Notes: a model not told the origin generated them from the sequence alone. A stretch of 64,000 bases of DNA from Ligustrum vulgare (GCA_963555705.1 OY743180.1:36736129-36800128); one strand, 5' to 3'. Positions 22,515 to 34,516 are shown, counted from the first letter of the stretch. A program made the numbers and translations.

Positions 22515-23171
22515 CTCGTGGAATAAGGCAAAACACACAAGGTCGGACCTCTTTCAAAAGAAGAACCCCTTTTACTCCAGAAATAACGTCGTTCCCTTTA
22601 CCAAAAAGATTCAAGTACCCTCATATAAAGGAATATGATGGAACAATAGATCCTAACAACCACTTGAATACCTACACTGATGTCATGGACATCCAGAATG
22701 CTCCCGACCAGATTTTATGTAAGGCCTTCCCGCAAACCTTGACAAATTCAGCTCGAAATTGATTTTCAACAATACCACCCAGATTAATCTCTTCGTTCGC
22801 TGACCTTACAGAGAAGTTCACGGCTTTCTTTGCAAGTAGCAAGAGGATCAAGAAAACAACCGCTTTCGCTCATGCAACTAAGGCAGGGACATAATGAAAC
22901 ACTACGGGAGTTCATGACCCGCTTTAACACCGAAAGACTTCAGATTCCAGATCTTCACATCTCATCGGCCACTTCAGCCCGAACCTTAGCCATCCGAGGT
23001 TCAGAATTCAGAATGTCCTTGTCTAAAAATCCACCTACAAACGTGACAGAACTTCTCACAAGAGCTGAAAAGTACATAAATATGGAAGAGACACTATTTT
23101 CGGTTAGGGCGCAGGATAAAGTTCACAGAGTAACAGTACAGCCTTCTGAACCCCTTCAAACAGAGGAATAA
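22515..23171 (+). pseudogene. Gypsy-B gag remnant
   Basis: Gag-like sequence is visible in two frames: 'EYDGTIDPNNHLNTY' near 22630-22680 and the open frame from 22830 with 'LRQGHNETLREFMTRFNTE' and 'LTRAEKYINMEE', hallmarks of the plant retrotransposon gag domain. The start is missing because the deletion that cut the 5' LTR also removed the leader and N terminus. Stops near 22760 and 22880 separate the pieces. Confidence 0.82.
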
Positions 23172-23259
23172 GAGATCAAGGTAAGAAGAAGGAAGGAACT
23201 CTTCCCGGTCCAACACAAAGGGAAGCAGTTATGGGCATCAGAACTTAACTCCATTAAAT

Positions 23260-24135
23260 GTGCATCGATCTCACATTCTCATGGAAATCAAAAGCCGCGA
23301 AGATTTGCGCTGGCCCAAGCCTATCAAAGGGAAGATCGACGAGAAGAATCGCCATAAGTACCGCGACTTCCAAAAAAGCCCAGGTCATACCACTGATGAA
23401 TGCAGAACACTAAAACAGGATATAGAAGCCCTCATAAAAAGAGGCTTCCTGGGACATTACATAAAGAAAGACGATAAAGAGCAGGGAAAAGGGGAAGAGA
23501 AGAATAGATCCGCTGACACCATAAACTTTATCGTTGGAGGAATAGCTTCTGGAGGCGATTCAAATAACGCAAGAAAAAATCATGCCCGGGCATTAGTTGA
23601 TCGGGAAGAAAGGTCAAGAGATCATGACCATGAAGTTTCAAACAGCACCAGCTTCAGTAACGCTGATATGGAAGGAATTTCATATCCCCATGATGATACC
23701 GTTGTCATCAGTGCCACAATCGCAAATTTTGATATCAGAAGGGTGCTAGTTGATAATGGAAGTGCAGCCAATGTCCTTTCCTTGGAAGCCTTCAACAAGA
23801 TGAAACTCCCCAGAGATCGGCTTCGACAAGTCATTACTCCGCTAACTGGATTTGGTGGAGGAACAGCGAAACCCAAATGCCTAATTGACCTTCCTACTTC
23901 ACTTGGATCAGAAGAAAAGCTAGTAACAAAGATGACTCAGTTTCAGGTCGTGAAGACCCCTATGTCCTATAACGCTATCTTGGGAAGACCATTCTTAAAC
24001 ATCCTGAAGGCAATAGTATCGACATATCACCTGGAAATCAAGTTCCCGACTTCCGCAGGCATAACAACAGTACAGGGAAGTCAGACAGTGGCTAGAAGTT
24101 GCTATACTGTATTGGGAAGAGTACAACGGATTTGA
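23260..24135 (+). pseudogene. Gypsy-B zinc-knuckle remnant and protease
   Basis: This is a 291-codon open stretch. 'SPGHTTDEC' (residues 40-48) is the remnant of the zinc knuckle, with the first two cysteines missing. The retropepsin loop LVDNGSAANVL has Asp at residue 165, and the ILGRP segment is near residue 249. It is preceded by an acidic/basic linker. Protease residues look intact, but the frame is separated from gag and RT by stops. Confidence 0.85.
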
Positions 24136-25651
24136 TGTCAATTGAACTTCCTGTTGAAGAGCGCATGTCACCAATTGAAGAACTAGAAGAATTTCAAATC
24201 TCAGAAGGGAAGAGTTTCACAATTGGGAAAGAACTCCCCAAATTAATGAAGGAAGAACTATCGTAATGTCTAAAGAGAAATATCGACATATTTGCATGGA
24301 GTGCAGAAGATATGCTCGGGATAGACCCCGCACTTGTTGAGCACAGACTTAATGTCATGTCCGACAAGAAGCCTGTAAAACAACGAAAAGGCAGTTTACC
24401 ACAGAAAGAAGGCGAATAATAAAGGAAGAGATAGATAATTTTCTGAAAGCTGGATTCATCAAGGAAGTGAAATATCCAGAATGGCTAACCAAAGTGGCAT
24501 TAGTCAAGAAGCCGAATGGGAAGTGGCGAGTCTGCATAGATTTTACTGATTTAAACAAAGCGTGTCCAAAAGACAGTTATCCTCTTCCTCGGATCGACAG
24601 ATTAGTGGATTCCACCTCAGGTTTCGAACTTTACAGCTTCCTCGATGCATTCTCAGGATATCATCAAATTCAAATGGCACAGGAAGATCAGGAGAAAACT
24701 TCCTTTATGGCAGATGAAGGAATGTACTGCTATAAAGTCATGCTCTTTGGATTAAAAAATGCCGGGGCTACTTATCAAAGATTGGTAAACGTGGTCTTCT
24801 CGAAGCATATCGGGCTGAACATTGAAGTTTATGTCGATGACATGGTTGTAAAGAGCTCGAGAAAGAAAGACCACATTGCTGACTTAGAGGACATATTCTG
24901 TACGCTCAAGGAACATCGGATGAAACTAAATCACACCAAGTGCGCCTTCAAAGTAAGCTCGGGGAAATTTTTGGGATTCATAATCACCCAGAGAGGCATT
25001 GAAGTTAATCCAGATAAAATTATAGCCCTCACATCAATGGAACCTCTCAAGAACATCAGGGAAGTACAGAAGCTTACGGGAAGAGTGGCAGCATTAGGTC
25101 GTTTTATGTCAATGGCAGCAGATAAATGTTTTCCCTTCTTCAAGACTCTCAGAAGAAACTAAGATTTCAGGTGGGATGAAGAGTGCAAGATCTCCTTCAG
25201 GAAGTTGAAGGAACACTTGGGTACTCCTCCAATATTGGTAAAGCCACATCCGGGAGACAATCTGTTCATGTATCTAGCAGTTTCAGATCATGCTATGAGC
25301 GCTGTTTTTGTCAAAGAGGAAGGGAAGGCTCAAAAATCCGTATATTATGTCAGCAAGATGATGTTGGACACAGAAACTCGATATACCCTAGCAGAACAAC
25401 TTGCACTTGCCTTGGTTACAGCAACTAGAAAGTTAAGACCTTACTTTCAGGCTCATGCTATAATAGTCCTCACAAATCAGCCCTTGAAACATATCTTGCA
25501 GAAACCGGATGTCTCTGGTCGCCTACTTAAATGGTCAATCGAGCTTGGAGAATATGACATTGAGTTCAAACCCCGACCTTCTATAAAGGCACAAGTCTTG
25601 GCCGACTTCGTCGCCGAACTCGCCCCAAAACCTCGGGCCAACAGGTCGTGA
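24136..25651 (+). pseudogene. Gypsy-B reverse transcriptase, YVDD intact
   Basis: Lead-in sequence ('IDIFAWSAEDMLGIDP') near 24280-24330 is followed by stops. The 231-codon frame from 24467 contains the RT motifs IDFTDLNKACPK, FLDAFSGYHQI, FGLKNAGATYQ and YVDD at residues 122-125, all intact. The thumb continues to a TAA at 25160. The connection then runs from 25163 to 25651 ('VYYVSKMMLDTETRY', 'LTNQPLKHIL'). This is the best-preserved RT of the two Tat-like elements, broken by only a few stops. Confidence 0.88.
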
Positions 25652-26255
25652 CAGGGAAGAAGCCACATGGACTTTGCAACTTGATAGAGCATCGAATGCC
25701 ACAGGCTCAGGGGCCGGAATCATACTAAAAAAGGATGATGGCACAATGGAAATTCAGTGTGTAATGAGGTTTGACTTCCTAGCAACTAATAATGATGCAG
25801 AGTACGAGGTCGTTATCGCCGGACTTCAAGCAGCTCAACATCTAGGGGTCGAGCATGTCAAAGTCTTGAGTGATTCACAATTGGTGGTACACCAAGTGAA
25901 CGGCACTTTTGAAGCAAAAGATGAAAAAATGTCATCTTACAGAATGATGGTTTTGGACTTGAAGAGGAAGTTCAAGTCTTGGTGTATAGACAAAAATACG
26001 AGGTCCGCCAATCATAAAGCAGATGCCCTGTCAAGATTAACATTTTCCTATCTTGACCATTTAGAGAGAACCGTATTCGTCCGAACTCTTCATGAACCGA
26101 GTATTACACAGCAGCCCGATGTCATGGATATTTCAGATCATGAACGTAGTTGGATGGATCCAATCGTTGAATATTTAACATCAGGAAAGTTTCCGGATGA
26201 CAAAGCAGAGGCAAGAAGAGTCAAAGCAAGGGGGCCAAGGTATACCTTATTATAG
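25652..26255 (+). pseudogene. Gypsy-B RNase H remnant
   Basis: The first acidic position survives but in an altered context ('LQLDRASNATGSGAG' instead of a VDGS-type loop). The Glu is in 'NNDAEYEVVIAGL', the Asp in 'LSDSQLVVHQV' and the last Asp in 'KADALSRL'. The frame is open from 25674 to 26255 and ends in the spacer before integrase with a TAG. Confidence 0.82.
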
Positions 26256-26261
26256 AATACC

Positions 26262-27380
26262 TTGTTCCGTCGAAGTTTTACACTTCCTTACCTGCGATGC
26301 CTAACTCCTAAAGAAGCAGATCTTGCTATGGCCGAGGTTCATAAAGGAATTTGTGGAGGACACCAGGGAGCAAGGGCACTGGTTATGAAGTTAATGCGAT
26401 ACAAGTACTATTGGCCAACCGTGAAGAAGGACACACTCAGCTATGTTAAAACTTATGATAAGTATCAAAGGTTTGCAGCCTGCCTACATCGACCTGCTAA
26501 AGAACTATCTTCAATTATGTGCCCATACCCCTTCACTCAATGGGGAATTAACATACTTGACCCGTTCCCCATAGCTCGATGTCATGTCAAATTCCTAGCA
26601 GTAGCTGTGGAATACTTCACGAAATGGGTGGAAGCAGAACCTCTTGCCATAATCACAAAACAAAAGTTGGAGACGTTTGTACGGAAGTCAATTATCTGTC
26701 GTTTTGGTCTTCCTAAGACACTGATCACTGATAACGAGCGTCAGTTCGAGTGCTAAGCCTTCAAATAGTTCTGTAAGAACCTGGGAATAGAACACAGGTT
26801 AACTTCCATTTTGCACCCGCAAAGTAATGGATTAGCTAAAGTTACGAACATACTCATCTTGCAAGACTTGAGGACTCGCCTTGACAGTGCCAAGGGTGAT
26901 TGGCCCGATCTCCTCCCAGAAATACTTTGGACCAACCGAACAACATTCAAAACTGCAACAGGGGAAACTCCATTCATGCTTGCCTTTGGGATGGAAGCTG
27001 CTGTTCCAGTAGAAGTAACAATTTCCAGCTTCCGTACCATGACTACAGAATCACTCGACCAGATTGAGGGACAGAGAGAAAGCCTGGATCTTCTGGAAGA
27101 AGTCAGAGAAAATGCTTCCTTGAGAATAGTGGCTTATCAACAGGCCATGACCAAGAAGTTTAATATCCGACTGAAGAAGAGAGAATTCAAAATGGGAGAT
27201 CTTGTCCTTCGTCGAAGCGAGGCCACCGGTCATGAACCTGGGAAACTTGGACCTATTTGGGAAGGACCATACGAAGTCATCCGAAAAGTGGGAAATGGCT
27301 CATATAGCCTCCGCACAATGGATTCAAAACCTCTTCCTCGGCCATGGAATGTGGAGAATTTGAAGTCATACTACAAGTAG
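26262..27380 (+). pseudogene. Gypsy-B integrase with lost zinc and catalytic residues
   Basis: Fold landmarks are present (H-x-G-x-C-G-G-H near 26340-26360; 'VEYFTKWVEAEPL'; GPY/F segment 'WEGPYEVIRKV' near 27255; terminal YYK then TAG at 27378). Key residues are gone: the zinc-binding CDKC reads YDKY (near 26455), the first catalytic Asp reads Asn ('WGINILDP', near 26545), and the catalytic Glu reads Lys ('NGLAKV', near 26830). Only the middle Asp ('TDNERQF') remains. All four changes fit G-to-A transitions. Two stops lie between 26754 and 26770. Confidence 0.88.
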
Positions 27381-27690
27381 TCACGTTTCCTTTGATATCA
27401 AAGTCATCTAGTCCTACAAGAGTCGGGTCTGAGCGCCCATTTTATCTTTTTATTTTCGAACTTGCATGTCCATCAATAATCTCTAAGGTCGGGCCTGCTT
27501 GCCCATATTACTTTCTTTCAGTGTCAGGGACGGGTACTCTTTTTCCTTATCCAAATTTTTTCCCACGGGATTTTTTTGGGTAAGGTTTTAACGAGGTCCA
27601 TCGTTCAGTCCCCTTTAATAAAAGTACTTCTTCCGAATAATGAGCACCAGATGACCAAATCTTGGAATAGATTACAAGGTCATCCACGTG
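27381..27690 (+). other. Gypsy-B post-pol spacer
   Basis: It contains a block 'TTTTTTCCCACGGGATTTTTTTGGG' (27548-27572) followed by GTAAGGTTTTAACGAGG, a sequence style that recurs near the 3' ends of plant LTR retrotransposons. It is non-coding. Confidence 0.5.
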
Positions 27691-28001
27691 ACTTTACAAG
27701 TTACTTCCCAACAAATAATTTACAAGATCTCATGGCAAGACTTTACAAATTATTCTTCCACGAATAATTTACAATGTCTTATGGCAAGACTTTACAAATT
27801 ATTCTTTCACGAATAATTTACAATATCTCATGGCAAGACTTTACAAATTATTCTTCCACGAATAATCGCAAGGTCTCATGGCAAGACGTTACAAATTATT
27901 TCCCAACTAATAATTTACAATGTCTCATGGCAAGACTTTACAAATTATTCTTTCACGAATAATTTACAAGATCTCATGGAATAACGTTACGAATTATTCC
28001 T
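27691..28001 (+). repeat. 49-bp tandem array with a hairpin in each unit
   Basis: Units start at 27691, 27740, 27789, 27838, 27886, 27935 and 27984, 48-49 bp apart. Most contain AAATTATTC-6 nt-GAATAATTT, a 9-bp stem. The last unit drifts to GGAATAACGTTACGAATTATTCC followed by TAAGGA, close to the Gypsy-A unit (GGAATT...AATTCCTTAGGA). Confidence 0.92.
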
Positions 28002-28412
28002 AAGGAACTCGACCCCGTAATGACAAAATGGTCGGTATTACCCGACCTTGGTAAAATATTTCTCTCATTTCGCTAAGTCAAAAGCTCGATCTACTTTTTG
28101 TAACAACTCGTCAAAAGGGTCGAGCTATCCCGATCTTAGTTGTCAAACATCTTCAATCCAAAATTGATGATACGAAGAGTTAAAGCTTGTTCCTATAATC
28201 AAAAGTCGTCCTTGCTCGACAAGATTATTTTAGGATCAGTAAAACTAAAAAGGGTCGGCTCAATCGTTAACGTGTCAATAAAATGCAAAGTAAAAAACAC
28301 GAGCTTTGATAAAAGATTTCATTCACAAAAGCTTGTTACAAGAAGTCCTCGAGGCATACCTCGGACTATACATCAACAAGTATTTAAATTCCTAAAAAAT
28401 AAAAAAATTCTA
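28002..28412 (+). other. Gypsy-B spacer
   Basis: No domain is recognised. A 154-codon plus-strand frame (28140-28604) overlaps the better supported minus-strand gene and shows no family features. I treat it as spacer plus shadow coding. Confidence 0.5.
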
Positions 28413-30212
28413 CTATTGGCGGTCCTGGTCACAGGCTTCACCGGCCTCATCATCAGAACCAGCCTCCACTTCATCTTCCTCCAAGAAAGGAGTGAGGTCG
28501 AGATCTTCTGTTCCCAAAGGAAATTGGGAGAGCGGGCTTGTGTCAAGTTCGGACACATGAAGTTTAATCCAAGCCCGAGCTTGCTTCATGCCCTGGGAGT
28601 ATGACTCCAGGGCATAATTTCCCAAGGCTAGATCGTATTCTTCTGACTTTCTGTAGGCCTCGACCGCTTCCACCTTGGCTGCTTCAATTTCTTCCCGGGC
28701 CCGGCGAAGATCATCAACAAGTTTCGCATTTTCTGATCGAGTGAGGTCCCGGTCTTGGGTCATCAGGGCCAAATCAGATTCGACCCTAGCCAATTTTCCT
28801 TCAGTATTATTGGCCCGGGTTGTCTCGTACTGTACAGAATGTACGAGTTGACTCGACGTCTTTCCTCGTTGAACAACCTGGTTAATGAGACCTCAGCCAA
28901 TGCTGATCAGCTGTAGATCGAGACAAAAACTTAGCCATCTTTTTCGATAACAATGATAACAAAAAGATCAATTGTCGGGATAAAAGGATGGGATATACCT
29001 TCTCCCGGAGGTCGGCCAAAGTATGGCCTTCAGGCACCCCTTCCGGTGCTGGAGAGACATGCACGAGTTGGTCACGGGGAGTAAGACGACGAGTGTCTCG
29101 ACCACTCTCCCTCTGAGGAGGGAGGTCTGCACCCCTCCTAGACGTCTCTCCTACCCCGGATAAATCTTTACGGGGTCTTTTCTGATAACGGCGCCACACG
29201 ACCCCATCATCCTTTCTTTTTTGGGCAGCTTTTCGTGCCCTCTCCTCGGCCACCTTTCGAAGCTTGTCTCCATCAAAAGCTATCCCTGCAAAATAGTAAG
29301 AAGAAGAGGATGAGAAGTGGAACAAGTGCTAGAAGTAATAAAAATTGTAAAAGAATAATATTTATTATTTAATTTACAAGGCTGAAGGTCAAGGTCGGCC
29401 TGGCCCAAAATCTCATTGGTTGTCAAATCAGAGGCATCTTTGGCCAACATGCCAAAATCACACACCCTAATGGCATTGGCAAGAAGGTCGGCCATCTCCT
29501 CCTCACTTTTATTCTCCATCCTATTGAAGCTATCTACAGCTGGTTTCATAAAGGTCGATAAAAAAAATGTTTTCCTCGGCCCGGGTCTTCACAAAGAAAA
29601 ATCTCTCCTTCCAGTATTTTATAGAGGAAGGAACCCAAAGAACTTCAAAACGTCCATTCTCACTTAAATAGACGAAGCAATTACACCAGGGCAAGAGCTT
29701 CAAATCCAAGAGACACTTACACAAATCAACGGTGGGTTCAATCTCTAGACTCTTACATAAAATAAAGAAATAAACTAGGATTCTCCACTCATTGGGTGCA
29801 GGTTGGCCCGAGACTATACTAGCAGTAAGGAGAAATCAATAAAAAAGTGGTGCAAAGGTAACCTAAGCCCAGCCACGAGGGATTCGTGCAAGACCACCAT
29901 CTCCCCCTCCCGGCAATGGTATGAAACTTCTTCCTCCTCCGGAACCTGGGCTATGTATCCCTCAGACAGCCCGAACTTCCTCATATCAGCCTCGACCATA
30001 TGCTCATTCATCCTACTGTTGAAGGTCGGGAGCTCAAGGTCGGTCTCACTCGACCCTCTACCTAAGTCAACATCATCCTCAACCCCTTCCTCACCACCCG
30101 ACTCCTCATCCTAGGAAGGTGGAGGCTGGTAAAATCCTATTGGCTCGACCTCTAAAGGTTCATCTAGATTTTCCACTTCCCTAAGGTCGGTTATGTTCAC
30201 CCCCCTTGCCAT
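28413..30212 (-). pseudogene. Gypsy-B antisense gene (Tat-type additional ORF), spliced and decayed
   Basis: It is read from an ATG at 30212 (MARGVNITDL...), with an acidic N-terminal region and one in-frame TAG near 30110. It then shows 'HESLVAGLRLPLHHFF' (near 29830-29875), 'WRILVYFF', and 'YWKERFFFVKTR' (near 29590). A GT-AG intron (29286-29377) separates the next exon, which is basic and Arg/Lys-rich ('KRKDDGVVWRRYQKRPRKDL'). A further donor GTATAT lies near 28997. The last part (28413-28793) is a Glu/Ala-rich probable coiled coil ending in an acidic tail. Basic middle, coiled-coil end and intron position match the Gypsy-A homologue. Function is unknown. Confidence 0.75.
29286..29377 (-). 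other. Intron in Gypsy-B antisense gene
   Basis: Donor GTAAATT, acceptor TTTTGCAG, 92 bp, with a pyrimidine-rich 3' end. The phase of the upstream exon (one base of a codon) matches the downstream open frame. It falls at about the same place as the 68-bp intron in Gypsy-A, before the Lys/Arg-rich segment. Confidence 0.65.
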
Positions 30213-30361
30213 TTTTTCCTAAGGATAAGTTACGGAATTAAAAAGGTTGGGCGTGACCGAGCTTACCTAAGAGAAATGTTCTTCGTGCTAGACGTTCGAG
30301 GAGTTCTCTGATTTCTCACTAAATCGAAAAGTAAAAAGAATGAGAGGATAGAGATCACACA

Positions 30362-30439
30362 TACATATATATATATATATATATAGACGGAAATAGGTGG
30401 GAAATTTTTTTAATCTTCGCCTCTCACCTTGGACACGTG
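30362..30439 (-). promoter_or_regulatory. Putative promoter of Gypsy-B antisense gene
   Basis: A run of TATA (30362-30386) about 150-175 bp upstream of the ATG at 30212, with a G-box CACGTG (30434-30439) within GACACGTGGCG upstream. The 10-base G-box context is shared with Gypsy-A. A possible 5' UTR intron (GTAAGC... to CTTAG) lies just before the ATG. Confidence 0.45.
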
Positions 30440-30496
30440 GCGGTAATCTGTTTACACACTATTAATTACAACACATTGATCAAAAGAAAACAGCTG

Positions 30497-31223
30497 TGAT
30501 GTGTTCCGGACCCTCGACAATCGGAGTCATAGCAGGCTTGACGGAAAAAGTTAAATATTCAAGCCAAATAAAAGTACAATACAGTCAACCATGTCGGAAT
30601 TAGATGCATAATATGTGTTTTTCGAGTAGAAATGAGCCACTAAGCAAAACTCATGGGCTAAAGCCCTTGAGTCGACTGATTTTATGGCCGAATTCCATCA
30701 TTTGGGGCTTCAAAACAGCAAGTCAATTATGCAGACGGAAATTAGGGTTTTTGCGTATTTTTAGGTTAAATTTTTTTTTTTAATTATTTGTTTGCCTATT
30801 TTAGAATTTTAGTCTAATTATAATTCTATTTTGAGTCAATTAGTGATTAGGTTATTTTACTTATTTATATTCCTTTCCATTCATTGTAATTCAGACTTGA
30901 GATTTGATTTTGATATAAACAGTTTTTATTAAGGATTCAATAAAAGTTATAGGTGGATTCCTATGTTTTTTCGAACTTATCAAGAATATTTCTTGTGGCG
31001 TTCAAATATCGAACTTATCAAATATTTGCTAGAATATTTGTTGCGTTCAAATCAGAGACTTATCAAGGAGATGGGCAAATCCTTGTGGCGTTTCGAAAGT
31101 CGTGGTTCTTTATTCCGCATCGTCGAGTCATCGCGTCGTGAATATCGGGTCATGATTCATCCGTCCAACCACAATCTGAGTTTGGAACTTTCCGGCATTT
31201 CTTCCGCGTTTCGAATCTCATCA
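30497..31223 (+). repeat. Gypsy-C 5' LTR
   Basis: TGATGTGTTCCGG...CTCATCA. It matches 36509-37234 along its length. A diverged relative on the minus strand is at 6402-7139. Confidence 0.93.
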
Positions 31224-31225
31224 TA

Positions 31226-31240
31226 TGATATCAGAGTTGG
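31226..31240 (+). other. Gypsy-C primer-binding site
   Basis: TGATATCAGAGTTGG, two bases after the LTR. It resembles the TGGTATCAGAGC complement of initiator tRNA-Met with a G-to-A change at position 3. Confidence 0.75.
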
Positions 31241-31693
31241 ACTCTGAATTCAGGTTTTTTTATCAAGTTTGATTTTTATGTTTATCATCGAGTCCTATAA
31301 AAATCATCCATATCTTGTTGAGTGTTCTGTTTTCAGTTTTTTTTTTCCTTCTTGTTCTTGAGTTTGTTGAGTCTTTAATCCAGAAAATCATTCCAAAAAA
31401 ATTTCAAAAGTGTTTTTTTGCTTAATTCTTATCCGAATTAAGTTCTGTTTGTTTTGTTGTGTTCGTGTCGAATTTTCGGATTTATTAAAAAAAACATTAA
31501 TTTTTTTATTTTTTATTTAATTCCTAAAATTCATTATTAAAAAAAAAAGAGTTAATCCAAATTCAAGAACCACTTTCTTGGGTTTCTTTAAAATTCTTGA
31601 TATTTATTTCCTTCCAAGTCAGTAAAAGTCGTTTTTACTATTTGATGTCTAAATCCTCTTCATTATTGGATTGTTTTTAACACCACATAAGGA
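31241..31693 (+). other. Gypsy-C leader
   Basis: T-rich untranslated leader of about 450 bp without a coding frame. The first long frame opens at 31694. There is no gag. Confidence 0.7.
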
Positions 31694-33029
31694 ATGAATT
31701 ATGATCCGGGCTCTTTATTCCAAACTAGATGTTATGTGGATCATAAGGGGTGCAGTTTGGCGATTAATGGAAAGTGTTTTACTAATTTCGTTAGTAGCAC
31801 CGTGATTGAAAAATTAGGATTGCCCCTAGAACCACACTATAAACCTTATAAGATGTCGTGGATGAGGGAGTTTGGGAATTTCAAAGTAACCAAACAAGTT
31901 CTAGTGCCAATCACCCAGGGAATGTATAGTGAGGATGTATGGTGTGATGTAGTGCCATTGAAATCTTATCATATTTTATTGGAAAAACCTTTGAAGCGTA
32001 GGAGGGAGGCTGTTTATGATAAGAGTATGCACATATACAAAATCCTTAAGAAAGGGAAAACATGTGCACTATATGGGTTGACATTAGAGGAAGCACTAAA
32101 AGATTCACGGAGGGTAAGGAAGGAGAGTGAAAAGTGGTGTAATAGGAGGTATCGTGGGGATAAGGATATTGATAAGAAGGAGGGAGGGTTGAAATTAAAA
32201 ACAAATAAACAAACTCCAAAATTTGATGAGGAATTGATTAGGAATGAAATTGTTGATGATAAGAGGAATGAAATGAAAGTTGGTGTAAAAGTTCAATATT
32301 TGAACTTTGAATTGAAAAATCCACATTTGGATAGTGATGAGGTAGTGTGCGAACATGGTGATACGAATGTGGAGGTAGAAGATGTAGCGCCCCGAGTTCC
32401 GTATACCCGATTCACTACGTCATTTTCTGTCTAAATTTTTCGAATAATATTTTTGCGGAAGAAATAATTGAAATTCATTTTTGGCAACATTAAATAAACT
32501 GTAATGGCCGATAAAATTGAAACATTTATGAAACCATTTGAAATAGTAAATCGAACCATTAATTTTGTAAAGAAATTGACAATGTCATAATTTCTCAAAT
32601 AAATGAACTTCTCTAAATTATTCGATTGTTTGGAAAAATACGGAAATCATTAACGTCAAACTTTCACCCGTTTAACGATTATTGCCACCATCATTCATCG
32701 CTCGCCACCGTCTCCGAAATCTGCAAAACTGTTAAAAAGTAGGGTGAGTATTTCATGGGGGAAATACTCAGTAGACTCATCGCAAATTAATTTAATTTAT
32801 AAGATGATTAAACACATAAATCCCGGCTCTTTATAAAACGGGCATTGATAGAGCTTCTTTATAAAACGGCTCTTGATAAAACTCATATTGTGCATTACAG
32901 CACGGGACATATTTTGCAAATCATAGGCTCTTTGAAAATAGCTCTTTGAAAACAGCTCTTTGAAAACCATATACTTATAAAAACATTTTAATTATGCCAA
33001 GCATAATTTCTTTTGAAAGCATAACATAA

Positions 33030-33475
33030 GATAGGATTGAAATCCTCATAAACATAGGGAGACACAAGAACTTTACCGAACTTAGGTGGCAAGAATTCTT
33101 ATGCAGTAAAATCATAATAACAGTAAGTATACCAAAACATAATTCTTGAAATTCATAGGGATCATTTCCATCATAACATAAGATAAGATCGAAATCCTCA
33201 TAAACATAAGAATTTTACCGAACTTCGGTGGCAAGAATTCTTATGTAGTAAGTATACCAAGCATAATTTTTGAAATTCATAGGGATCAATTGCATCATAA
33301 CATAAGATAGGATCGAAATCCTCATAAACATATGCGACAGGAATTTTATCGAACTTAGGTGGCAAATCCTCATAAACATATGGAAACATAGGAATTTTAC
33401 CGAACTTCGTGGCAAATCCTCATAAACATAGGAGACACAAGAATGTTACCGAACTTCGTGGCAAGAATTCTTATG
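33030..33475 (+). repeat. Imperfect tandem array in S1
   Basis: Repeated blocks containing gatcgaaatcctcataaacat, (a/c)ttttaccgaactt and tggcaagaattcttatg, four to five times with partial units. S2 has fewer (56180-56460), one source of the length difference. Confidence 0.85.
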
Positions 33476-33914
33476 TGTAGCGCTACTAAAACTCCGGTCC
33501 CCTTAATATATCATAACTTATCATATGGGACCCATAACAATCTTGGTAGATTGATTTCATAGCAATGATCCAAAAAAACATTTTCGTGAAGCATAGGGTA
33601 TACTTACTTTTCGTAAAAACATAAAGTATATTTTCTTTTCATAAAAACATACTTACTTTTCATAAAAACATAAGGTATATTTACCTTTCATAAAAACATA
33701 CTTGCTTTTCTTAAAAATTGACTTTCACAAGTCACATGACATTCATATGAAATCATAATTTAAATCAATTAATAAGTGCGAGTCTACCTCAAATCCGACG
33801 AGTGCAAAGTTGAGCGGGAATGACTTCAATTTCTTTAAATTCTCCGTACGCTTCGTCTTAGCCAATAAGTCACTTTAGTCTATCGAATATATAGTTCAAA
33901 ATGATAAATTATAA

Positions 33915-34215
33915 TTTGAGGACTGAAATTGATGTTTTGAAAGTTGAGGGACTAAAATGAATACTTTTGAAAGTTCAGGGACTAAAATAGATACTTTGAA
34001 AGTTGAGGGATTAAAATGAATACTTTTGATAGTTGAGGGACTAAAATGAATACTTTTAAAACTTGGGCTTAAAAATAAATCAGCAGGTACTGAAATAAAA
34101 GAGTTTAAAGTTAAAGGGCTGAAGTAAATCATTTAAAACATTGGAACTGAAATTGATAAGTTTAAAAGCTGAAAGGACTGAAATAAAACCTTTTTAAAAT
34201 GTCAGGGACTGATTT
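33915..34215 (+). repeat. ~30-36 bp degenerate array in S1
   Basis: About nine units of the form gggactaaaatgaatacttttgaaagttga. A shorter version is at 56778-56965 in S2. Confidence 0.85.
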
Positions 34216-34516
34216 TGAAACATTTAAAACTTGGGGACCAACATTGAAATTTCCGAAAATTAATTATATATTTCAGATTCTGTTTTCTCTCTCTCATTCA
34301 GACAGAGTGAGACAGGCGAGAGGCGAGAGACGGAGTTGCGAGGGTTGCGAGAGGCGGAAGTGCGATTCGCCGGCGCACACCGGCGTAGGGTGCGGCGACT
34401 GGTGTCGGTCAGAGTAAGATTCAGATTGGAGGGCTTAGGTGCGAGATTGGCGCAGAATCAAAGTGCAACCGAAACTCAAATTTCGAACTTAGAGTTGTGA
34501 TCTTACGGCGGTGATT

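Noticed and set aside
28140..28604. 154-codon plus-strand frame in Gypsy-B
   Set aside because: Overlaps the antisense gene, whose coiled-coil composition, intron phase and homologue give better support.
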